From positions 111,457,977 to 111,521,976 of the forward strand of contig CM043949.1 in the NCBI GenBank assembly GCA_014529385.2: DNA of 64,000 bases, written 5' to 3'. Below the pieces are notes generated by a model. The model had not been told where the DNA came from and searched no databases. It was given only the letters and a program-made list of their open reading frames with translations. The position numbers and the translations under genes were made by a program. Source of the stretch: Adiantum capillus-veneris (Eukaryota > Streptophyta > Polypodiopsida > Polypodiales > Pteridaceae). Position 1 is the stretch's first letter. Each line of letters starts with the position of its first letter. Below are positions 49,599-59,053 of the stretch, piece after piece.

Positions 49599-50399
49599 CC
49601 TAAGAAGGGGGAATTTTGGATGCATCCAACGTCAGCAACCATTTTCACCTTCTCATGGACATTATTTTTCCATTTGCTATGTATATATTCATGGGCTCAT
49701 GAGTTCCAAGTTGTATCTGTTTATTCACTTCATGTACTTTGGCCAGCCGGCCATAACTTTTAAAACTCTAGGTTTATAAGTGAATGTAGCTCATGTGAAG
49801 GGGAGATATCATTTTAAGAGAAACCTACATTAGAGAAGAAGAAGAATGAGGCTATGGAGGTGGAAGCATGGAGCCGCATGTACTCTCTTCACGGACCGAT
49901 TGTATGCATGCAATGAAGATGAGTCCTTTTGCCTTTCTCTTGCTTTTCATTAAGTTGTGTATTAATGTCTTGATGGTGTAGATTAAGAACTAATCGCTCT
50001 CTAATTATTGATTGACTATTGTATGTTTGATTCTAGTAGTGTGTCCATGATTAGATTAGTGTGTAGATTAAGGATTTGTGCATGTATTGCTCTAATTATA
50101 ACTCCATGAGCTTGGGTGAGCTTGTGATTAGGATGTGACCACGAGGATTAGTAGACAATGCAACGATTAGAAACCTTGATTATCATAAGGGTTAGCATGT
50201 GTGCAGACACTAATCCCCTTCATTAGTTCTCTCTTCTTCCTATTATAGATAATCTCATGTGATTTGCCCACTCAATTCTATCTCATTTCTCTCACACAAT
50301 CACCCATGTGTGATGTTTCCATGCCCAAGACTGGTCGCTACCATCCTTGGATTGATAATTTTGTTGATTCTTTGGAGTTATGCTATGAGGGAGTTAACA
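49599..50399 (+). repeat. Polypurine tract and 3' LTR of the LARD-like element
   Basis: CCTAAGAAGGGGGAAT at about 49599-49613 is the PPT, directly ahead of the LTR start at 49614. The first bases (TTTTGGATG) differ from the 5' LTR (TGTTGGATG), a single change that destroys the terminal TG. Confidence 0.9.
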
Positions 50400-50660
50400 C
50401 TTCCTCAAGCTGTATTTTCGACAGGTAGGTTACTTTCGCCATTTTCAAAGAACTGTGGGCTCCAGCTGATATGGTGGCAACTCCTGCAGCTTTTCTTTTT
50501 GTGTCTTTCTTCTCTTTTCTTTCTGAGCAGCTTGCATTGAGCCTATGAGAAAAAATACAGTTTCAAAGTTAGGAAATTCCACAAACTCTACTCTGACATG
50601 TTGTTTGTCTGAATTGCTAGCAAAAGATGTGCATTTTGCTTCAAACCAATTTTGGAGCAT
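50400..50660 (-). pseudogene. Unknown minus-strand ORF (5' part), cut by the LARD-like element
   Basis: Minus-strand frame from 50660: NWFEAKCTSFASNSDKQHVR, then VEFVEFPNFETVFFLIGS and a basic KEKRRKTQKEKLQ stretch, stopping at 50445. The unbroken protein-like reading to the insertion site, and the same strand as 41900-42871, support that these were one unit before the LTR element inserted. Family unknown. Confidence 0.4.
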
Positions 50661-52091
50661 GCATAGATGTATAAAAACATGTATAGATCAAAATCATTCA
50701 CTCTAGGAAAAAATTGCAAGCTAAGTAAATAATCACGATTATTTACAGCAGGAGATTTTTTCCATATTTTTGCACATTTGACTTCATAGGCTTGAAGAAC
50801 ATGTGATTTAGATACTTTGAGTGATCATGTGTGAGATCATTTGAGTGTACATGGTGGAAATGGTGCCAGATTTGGTCTTTAAACTGTGAAATAGTAGATA
50901 TGAAGGGATTTTAGGTTTTTGAGATCTAAATATGATCAAACGTGATTGGTAGACTTGTCACATCATCTACTTTGGTCCCGTGATGTTAAAAATGAGATTT
51001 GGACTTACATTTTTATCAGCTTGAACATTTTTTCTTTCAAATTGGTTATGGACATGCTATAAGCCCTCTTTGTGAGATATGGGAGGTTTTGGATCAAACA
51101 ATGTGACAAAAAACTCAAAATTTGGACTGAAGGGCTTTTAGTGCGTTTTTTGACAAGGTCGAATTACTGGACATTTGGGCTTATATTTGACATGTGACAT
51201 GAAATAGATGTGTACAAGAGGGAAGTGAAGCATGATGATGATTTTCAAGTCAAATTTGTAAAAAAAGTAAATAATTGTGATTATTTACATGAGACGGAAT
51301 TTATGCTTGAAATAACATTTTTATGACCTACACAGCTTTATTACATCTAAACCATGTCCTAATATGAGTTTGCTAAGATTTGGTCATGGTGGCATCACTT
51401 TGTGCTCTTGTCGACTCTAAAATCACCATTTCTGGTTACCACTCCGTGTGTAGATGTTTTTGGTCACTGTTGAAGCCATGGACGTTTTCATTACATAGTC
51501 TTAATGCTGCTAATCCATTTTGGTTCATTCGGAGTAGGTTTGACTCCATATGTCAAAATTGACGCTTTGTAGTCTATGCACTGTTTTTTGCTGTTAGAGT
51601 GCTTTCCTTGGCTCTAGGTACATTGTTTATAGACCTTGTCTATATGCTACTTGTGAAGTTAGAATTCAATTCTGGCATGTGGCAAAAACCTAGATTATTT
51701 ACTTGGGGACCCCTTTGACCCCTGCCAAATGGTCATCTAATGATAAGGAAGTGTTCTACTATCTAGGGGTACGCTACAATTTAAATCTTGTCCAATTCAG
51801 TTGAGCTGATAGATTGGTCTGGTCGTTTTTGTGTCCTAGGAGTCTATACACATGTGCGCGTCTGTCGCAAGTGTCAATGCAAGGGACTTGCTGATACACT
51901 GTGTGCAAGCCACAAATGGCTCAAAGCACGCAACTAGCCTAGACTAGTAAGCTCAAAGATGACGATGGTGTGTCACTGACCGCTCTATGCTTGCTGTCAT
52001 GGAGGATTCCTCACCGCGAAAAGAAGAGGGAGACTCCGCTACTCCGCACTCAACCGCCTCACCGTCGTCGTGCCACCGTCGCAATGCTTGA

Positions 52092-52167
<76 letters not shown>

Positions 52168-53009
52168 ACGCATACACACACACAAGGAGAGGAAGAAGAA
52201 GAAGTTGGAGATGGAGCAAGAGCACTCTTCAATTGCACAAATGAAAGAATGAATGAATTTTAGGTTTAGGTGACTTTTATATGAGCTCGCCCCATTCACA
52301 CTTGGGCACCCATACTTAGCCAACTAACCCTTGAATGTTCCAGTTAGAGTGCGCCTCTCATCGGTGATCACTCTTACCCTTTGCCTATTGGACCGACAAG
52401 CCCGGTACCTGACTCTACCAAATAAATAATACAGCATCTGTCTTAGGTGATAGGAATGTGCGTGAGGATTAACATGACCCCCTTCCTGATGTAGATTCCG
52501 TCCTTGGAAGCTATTTAGTTGAAGCTCGTTCGTCGCTCGGTGAAAGAGAATTTGATATGAATTTCCTTAGCCTTGTTCATTCACTACAAAATCAAACAAC
52601 ATTAGCAGAGTAGTTGCATTCTCATATACAATTAAAAATCATATGCATTTGTAGTCAGATAATTTGATTGGTAACAAAAATTTAAACCATTTGTCAGCAA
52701 GAAGGTAAAAAACTAAACAAGTTCGGGGTCGCTAATTTAACGGTTGAAAGTCACTAAAGATCGACTATTAATACCATGGGTAAGCTTCTCAATTTTCTCT
52801 GGTCAATTAAGTTGTTTAATCGCGAGAGCCAAGTATTTCATGTGCGAGGGTTGACTAGAGGCTATACCTAGAAGACCTTGTAGTTAAGCTACGATAAAAG
52901 GAATTGCTCATGAAATCATCGCCTGACTTATTTCCTTTTCTTTGACCCCCCAAAGTATTTTCACAGTGATTTAATATTGATGTGTGTGCTTATTTCGTAT
53001 GCCTTGGGT
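50661..53009. other. Unassigned 2.3 kb with a long (CT)n array
   Basis: No gene is recognised. A 22 bp near-palindrome GTAAATAATCACGATTATTTAC occurs at 50725-50746 and a variant at 51267-51288. (CT)n of about 36 units spans 52092-52163, with a short CA tract after it. Open frames around it are microsatellite artefacts. Confidence 0.5.
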
Positions 53010-53140
53010 TTTTTGCTTTTCAAGGAAAAGCGCCCACACTGGGAACCTCTAGGGCTCTAGTACCATAGGTGTACATGTGAGTGAAGTACCAAATCAAGCT
53101 GAGATTTCTCTTCCAGCTTAAGATTTTACATTGTGGCACT
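53010..53140 (-). mobile_element. Inverted relic of the LARD-like family (3' internal region)
   Basis: The reverse complement of this segment matches 48945-49090: shared words include GTAAAATCTTAAGCTGGA, GGTACTTCACTCACAT and GCGCTTTTCCTTGA, in the same order with a few small gaps. It is therefore a piece of the same element family in opposite orientation, without LTRs recognised nearby. Confidence 0.85.
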
Positions 53141-53948
53141 TTGATTTTCTTGTTTGTTTGTTCGTTTCCAGTATTTTAGTTTTGTAACTTTGGGGGGTCA
53201 TATAACACTGTTACCCTCCCCAGGCTCATAACACTAGTAAACTCACTTTATAATACTTAAGCTAAAGGTCAATAGTGACTAAGCCCACTAGAAAGCCCTA
53301 GTACATTTCACACAATGCTGCCTAAATCGGATTAAGAACCTAAGTAACCAGAGTTCACATTGTTTGAGTCAAGAAATGGAGCAAGCTAAAAATAAGAGTG
53401 CGCATGGAGGATGGCATACCACTGATAATACCCACAACGTGGTGATGGCAGTAGCAGGGTAGAAGAAGCATGCAGGCTTCTTGGGACTAGGTCTCGCTTT
53501 GCATGCGTGAGTGGCATACTCCTAGTGAGATTTATTGACCTGCGAGGTCTGCTCCTTGTGCACCGAGGCCCATTCTCGACCCACAAAACAGGGAGCTTTT
53601 GGACGTTAGCCTCAACGGCTTGGAGGAGGTGAATAGGGTAGCGCCAAGCTGATAGTGCACCGCATCTCCCCCCCCCCACTCTAGCATGCCCACCTGCTGC
53701 ACGATACCCCTCAACACTTAATAATCGCGATGGCATCGTAGTTAGTAATCGCTTACAACATACGTTAATTATCGTTGGTAGCAAGTGTTAATAATCGTTG
53801 GCAGCTTCAGTTAATTACCAGCCTTGCTCTTTAAGACCTCCCTTTTGCATGGTACCCCTTTCACACCATAGCCTTAAAGCCGGGAGTTTGCGGTTGGCCC
53901 AATTGTGGATTGAGCGATTGTTGATAAGTTACTAAAGGTCCTGTGCTA
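53141..53948. other. Leader of the LINE and unassigned sequence
   Basis: 53718-53822 contains a degenerate tandem of TTAATAATCGTTGGCAGC-like words (five poor copies of about 24-30 bp), plausibly part of the LINE 5' untranslated region. A C run is near 53668-53677. No gene is seen. Confidence 0.5.
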
Positions 53949-55689
53949 ATGGAATTTGACGGTCTCGCCCTAAATGAGGACATTTGCAAATTCTTGCAGA
54001 TGTTAGCGGCAAGGAAAAGGTCTGAAACGGAGCTAGCGGTGCCAATGGATATAGGCGGCGGCTCGTTCTTGAGACCGGTGCATGACATGGAAATGTCAGG
54101 CCCCAGTTCGCCAAAGGTGTCAACCACGCAAGAGGTCAAAATTGCTCTGATCGAAAAAGTCCCCTCTAAGGAGACGGGGTTCCTCAGGGACCAATCTATG
54201 CAAATGTAAATAAAGTGTCAAGTTCATCGGCTACTTGCAGGCCAGGTATATCATTTGCTAGCATACTCAAGGGGCCAAACTCTAGGGATAATGGAAAAAG
54301 CTCAACAGAAAGGATGTCAAGTGCAGGGGATATCAAAAACCTGCAGAATACAAAAGCTAGACTACAACAAGAGCTCTTGGAAGTCAACAAGATACTTGAG
54401 GCCGGCCCTAACAACAACAAAAGAACTTGCTACCATTCAGAACTCAGTGGGCTGGTAGAAGACGGGTTGGCAGATCAAGCCTTCTCTGCTTTAAAAAAGT
54501 CCCTGCCACAGCATGTGGAGGTTGCTGAGGCTATTACTGTAGCGATTCCACCAGCACTGATAAAGAAACAGCTAGCCAGCCAAGCTAAGATGACGCTTGT
54601 ATTTGGGTTCGATGGAAGAATCTGAAACAGGTTTGAGATGATCCAATGGCTGCAGGGCCCTCAAATCTTTGGTCATGGAGAAGCAGCTGAAAGTACTTCA
54701 TACCTAGCTAAATGGTTTTGCTCAGTGAGATTCAAAGAGGCCTCCGATGTGGATAAGATCCTCGACAAAGGGCCCCTAGTATTTAATAGGACTACAGTTT
54801 GTGTGGTGCCTTGGGAGCCAGTGTTCGACTCAGCTGAATCTTTGCAAGCGGTTCATCCAGTCTGGGTAGAGTTTGTGGGTCTGCCTAGCTGGCTGTGGGA
54901 TAATCTTAGGATGCTTGCTAGCCAACTGGGCACTCCCTTATTTATACCTAGTAAGAGAGGGTTTGGCAGAACTTCAAACAGGGTTTGTATAGGATGGGAT
55001 TTGTCTAAAACACCACCTAAAAGCATGGTTATCAATGTCGGAGCTAGGCTTGTTACCATTCCGCTAAACTTTGGAACATACTTTGGGGCATGTTTTAAAT
55101 GCAAAGTTTTTGGTCACTTCACCAATGATTGCCCATTGAATGCGAATGGTACTACATCTCCGGTAGTACAGGGCCCCAATAAAATGGAATCCCTGATGGG
55201 AGGGCTAGAGAAACAGGGAGACAATAATGAAGGGACAAATACAGGGAAAGGTGAAGGAGGGATGGTGTGAGAGAAAATGGATATGAAGATGCAGGAAAAG
55301 ATGGTGGAAGAATCGGTTCCCATACAACAAGCTTCTGAAGGTATAGGAAATATTAATAGGATCATTACTCTTGCTGCTACCCCCAAATTTATGACAGTAA
55401 CACGGCGACGACTGTCCAAGTCCCGGGTATGAAAAGAGCCAAAAGAGTGAAGGCAGTAGGAAGAGACTCCAAAGTGCTGCAAGTCGTTAGAACGTTGGAG
55501 GTGAAAGGATATAATGCATCCTCCACCCCTTTCAAAGAAGGGGGGTTCATTATCCCTCTACACAATCCATTTGCAACCCTGCAAGAAAAGAAATCCTCTG
55601 ACTTGGAACCCCCGAATTCTCTTGAGACCAAGGAGAAGGGGGGGGGGGATGATTCGGATGCTGAAGAATTCGTTCCTCTATCCCAATGA
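53949..55689 (+). pseudogene. L1-type LINE ORF1 (DUF4283-like, CCHC knuckle)
   Basis: ORF1 of a plant L1 retrotransposon encodes an RNA-binding protein of the retrotransposition complex. The ATG at 53949 starts MEFDGLALNEDICKFLQM. After a frameshift near 54185 the frame gives PGISFASILKG, then KMTLVFGFDGRI, a TGA at 54623, LAKWFCSVRFKEASDVDKIL and VCVVPWEPVFD, LPSWLWDNLRMLASQLGTPL, matching the DUF4283 domain. The zinc knuckle CFKCKVFGHFTNDC (C-x2-C-x4-H-x4-C) is at about 55096-55137. A TGA at 55268 and a frameshift near 55430 precede the acidic C-terminus, which ends in a TGA at 55687-55689 overlapping an ATG. Confidence 0.9.
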
Positions 55690-55703
55690 GCCCCTTATTA
55701 ATG

Positions 55704-56000
55704 ATGGAGTCTCTCACTATCCAATCTTGGAACGTAAAGGGGTTGAAAACCCGTAAGAAGAGTACTCTTTTCTGGGAGGCAATAAAAAAGGATAAGACAA
55801 TCAACTTTTGGGCCATTCAGGAACACCATCTAGACGTCCATAGCAAGAGAAAGCAGATGCTAGGAAAGAAACTGGTGTTCTATGGAGAAGGAAATAACGC
55901 CTTCAGTGGCGTCCTCAGCATTGTGAACAAAGAATTGGAGCCAAAGTTGGCTCTTAACCACCCATCCGCCAGGATCTTGGGGATTAGAATCAGATTGTGA
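55704..56000 (+). pseudogene. LINE ORF2, endonuclease N-terminus only
   Basis: Starts MESLTIQSWNVKGLKTRKKS, then INFWAIQEHHLDVHSKRKQM, the first catalytic blocks (N of SWN and E of QEHH) of the apurinic-like endonuclease domain of L1 ORF2. A stop at 55998-56000 ends it and nothing like reverse transcriptase follows in the next kilobase. The LINE therefore lacks its 3' part, contrary to the usual 5' truncation. Confidence 0.88.
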
Positions 56001-57647
56001 GGTCCATGCCCCTTTTTGAGAGGAGCGGAGTAACTTTGATAGGTCTCCAATCCTGAAAAAGAAAAACCAACGGACATTGCCTTAGCTACTACGTAGCCAC
56101 GGGCATGAACCGTTAGTGAAGGATTGGTCCTATTTCGCTATGGCGGAGCGTGACCACCATAACCCTATCTAAAACTATCTATAATCAATTATACCTAACA
56201 ATATAAATCTTAGAGTGATCAACCTGTGAGCTTTTTTCTCCATGTTTCAGAAGCACAGCCGCCAAGGTTTGTCTCTTTTAAGATTTATGACTTAAAAATA
56301 ATAATTTCTAGCATTGGAAAGTTACCCGACTCATCGGGTCCACCCGTCCATAGAATGATACCGTCGGGGTATCATTCTCCCACTTTCCACACCACACTCA
56401 CCCTTCTTTTGTTATCTAATTACTACCACACTGTTTAAGCATACATGTTCCTTTACTTTATTTATGATACTGGTTCGTTAAAACAGGCCTTCAAACAGTA
56501 TTACAAACAATATTCAAACAAGATGTCGTCCAATTTTAAACCGACAGCCCTTGGATTAGGTTCACTCAAGAATCTCTACTGGCGCTATTATGTCCGATCG
56601 GTATATACATTATTTATAAAAACCCTTGTCCTCATGAGCATCCCATACCCCTCGACAAGTACTCGTTGTGCTAATCTGGATGTACTCCCGTCACAGCAAC
56701 AACGGTGCCAATCTGGGCGTCATCCTCACGCCACGGCAAAACAAAACTACAGTATCCAACTGGGCTAATCTGGGTGTACTCCCACCACAGCATCAGCGGT
56801 GCCATCCTGGGCGTCATCTCACGCCTCGACAACTGCCACATAATACCAGCGCTAATAAGTAGAGAGGCTTGAGAGAAACCATACTGAAGGTTTTGGACAA
56901 ACATTCTTTCCTATAGCAACCAGTTTAACCAGACAATCTTTCCTACTTGTCAAACATATGCCGAGTTTCTTCGGGTTAAGCCCCGTGGTTTCGGTCCGTG
57001 TTTTCTTTTCATAAGGTAAATAATATATTCCTATGGTCTCGCATATGCAATGATGCATAACTTGAACTGCAATACTAACCTATACCATAGCTCCGATTGG
57101 TCCGATTGGTGGAGAGATAACATGTTCCACAGGAGTTCCACCCTTACTTGTACCAGCTTCATGATCATTAGCGCCTTGGTTTCGAGCACGCTTTGGAGCC
57201 TTTTTTTTTTTGTACTACACTTATGTTATACACTTAGAACTTTAAATTGGTAAATTTCCCTAGTAATCTCTTGTTTGCAAAGAGAGTTTGTAATTTGAAC
57301 CCTTGCCAACTCTGATTCACACTTATTGTTGTTGTTCTACATCTAATTTCTATTTGCTAATCGTAATTAATCAAAAATTAAGTGTGTAAACTACAAGTGA
57401 AAGTTTAGGAATGCATTACTTTTATGCTTCACATTTCTAATCCAATTCTAACTTCAATTTCCATACTTTAACTAAATCAATATTTAGTATTATTCAAAAT
57501 TCTACTTAATCTAATGGACAATAAAATTGGTGAAAGAGAATTTCATCATGTATAATAAGAATATGATGAGTTCTCTTATGTATTAACTTTCAATTAACAA
57601 TGTATAAGTTAATAGTGAAGATGTACTAACTAGAGAGAGTAGGTATA
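56001..57647. other. Unassigned, possible old LTR remnant
   Basis: No gene seen. It contains a perfect 11 bp inverted repeat with a 5 nt loop at 56352-56378 (AGAATGATACC / GGTATCATTCT), and a 94 bp direct tandem repeat starting at 56670 and 56764 (GCTAATCTGGRTGTACTCCC). 57190-57647 is AT-rich. Confidence 0.5.
56670..56850. repeat. 94 bp tandem repeat, two copies
   Basis: GCTAATCTGG starts at 56670 and 56764; both copies continue with TGTACTCCC, CACAGCA, CGGTGCCA and TGGGCGTCAT. The second copy diverges after about 75 bp. Confidence 0.85.
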
Positions 57648-58270
57648 CTTAGAGAGATTAGAGTAAGAGAAAACATACACATACATCTTTTCTAAAGTTA
57701 ATTGAATCTTACTATCCATTAGAGAGATTAGAGTAAAAGAGAACACACACATCCTTTTCTAAAGCTAATTGAATATTACTTATCTATTAGAAGATTAGAG
57801 TAAAAGAGAACACACACACACATATCCTTCCTAAAGCTAATTGAATCTTACTAATCCATTAGAGATTAGAGTAATAGATAGCACACACACACACATAACT
57901 GATTGAATCTTACTAATCTATTAAAGAAATTAGAGTAAGAGATAGCACACATACACACATATCCTTCTTAAAGCTAATTTAATCTTACTATTCTATTAGA
58001 GAGATTAGAGTAAGAGATAGCACACACACACACATAGCTAATTGAATCTTACTAATCTATTAGAGAGATTAGAGTAAGAGATAGCACACACACACACACA
58101 TAGCTGATTGAATCTTACTAATCTATTAGAGAAATTAGAGTAAGAGATAACACACATACACAAATATCCTTCTTAAAACTAATTGAATCTTACTAATCTA
58201 TTAGAGAGATTAGAGTAAGAGATAGCATCTATACATCATTCCTAAAGTTAATTAAATGCTCAATTAATAC
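57648..58270. repeat. Minisatellite, nine units of about 62-75 bp
   Basis: Each unit has AGAGAGATTAGAGTAAGAGA, a CA tract, an optional ATATCCTTCTTAAAGCTA segment, then ATTGAATCTTACTAATCTAT. Units start near 57648, 57721, 57789, 57861, 57923, 57998, 58062, 58128 and 58203. Long units keep the optional segment; short units replace it with ATAGCT. The array lies left of the element C promoter and may belong to its LTR. Confidence 0.95.
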
Positions 58271-59024
58271 GCACCGTATTAGTCCACTAGAGTTTTTGCT
58301 CTCTTAGTGGTTTGTGGACGCCTTCTCTCTAAGAGAAGTGACAGCACTTCGTGAGCGTTATAGAGGCAATCTCTATGTCTAAAGTGTGAGCATGGATGCT
58401 CTATTTATAGCAGAAAATAAAATGTCCAACTTTTTCCCCCTTCAAAAAATATATATATTTTTTATTTTTTTTAAAAAATATATATATATTTTTTCCCCAA
58501 AAATCATACACGCGTTTTTGGTACCCTTGTGGTACCCATCAGCTTGACCACTTTGTCATTATCATCAAAAGATAAGGCCACACAAGCCCCCCTCAGTAAG
58601 ATTAGTCAAGACTAGCCTCTCCTTTTCATGTGACAGTGTGTCCCACTTTGTCCCCTCCTATGTGAGGCGAGGTGAGTCCATGTGCCTTCATTTGTCATCC
58701 CTGTGTATTCTTTTGTCTTTATAATTATTTTACTTATTTCCTTAATGATAATTTACTTTACATTTTTAAGTTAAAATTTACACTTTTATATTAACTTTAC
58801 AGTAGTAAAAGAAAATTCTATAATCAGTAAATAAGTCTTGCAATAAGTTAATTAGTGATTCATATGGCTAAACATGTCAGAATTTTGTAGCGTAAATTTT
58901 AAATTCTAGGTTTTCTCAACTTACGATTCATAATTTGAACTTGAATATCTTAAATAATGAGTGATAGTTAAAAATTCAAATGCGTAATAGAGCTTATGTG
59001 AAATTTGAAAGTAAAGACCTTACA
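58271..59024 (-). repeat. 3' LTR of gypsy C (left edge undefined) with TATA box
   Basis: On the minus strand AAGTTGGGGAGAT (plus 59025-59037) is a polypurine tract, followed by TGTAAGGTCTTTAC from 59024 leftward, an LTR start. A minus-strand TATAAATA lies at 58402-58409, about 620 bp into the LTR, a reasonable place for its promoter. An AT-rich inverted repeat is at about 58447-58495. The left end is not fixed because the second LTR is outside the window; the LTR may extend into or past the minisatellite. Confidence 0.7.
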
Positions 59025-59053
59025 ATCTCCCCAACTTAGAATTTGAGATGTCC

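Larger units (their letters stand above)
42872..50399 (+). mobile_element. Pol-less LTR retroelement (LARD-like), 7.5 kb
   Basis: Direct repeats 42872-43651 (780 bp) and 49614-50399 (786 bp) are about 94% identical by eye and end in GTTAACA. The internal region opens with an Athila/Tat-like PBS and closes with a PPT. Between them I find no reverse transcriptase, RNase H, protease or integrase motif in any frame, only a set of unknown plus-strand ORFs (46089-47934). This is the structure of a large retrotransposon derivative that would depend on another element for mobility. Flanks are GCTCC before and CTTCC after, at best a degraded target duplication. Confidence 0.9.

Noticed and set aside
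51970-52323. ORFs across the (CT)n array
   Set aside because: Low-complexity translation with no conserved segment on either side.
53386-53784. 132-codon minus-strand ORF
   Set aside because: Crosses a C run and degenerate repeats; no protein-like conservation; lies antisense in the LINE leader region.
57648-58270. CRISPR-like array of direct repeats
   Set aside because: Units are contiguous with no unique spacers, vary in length and carry CA tracts; this is a eukaryotic minisatellite.
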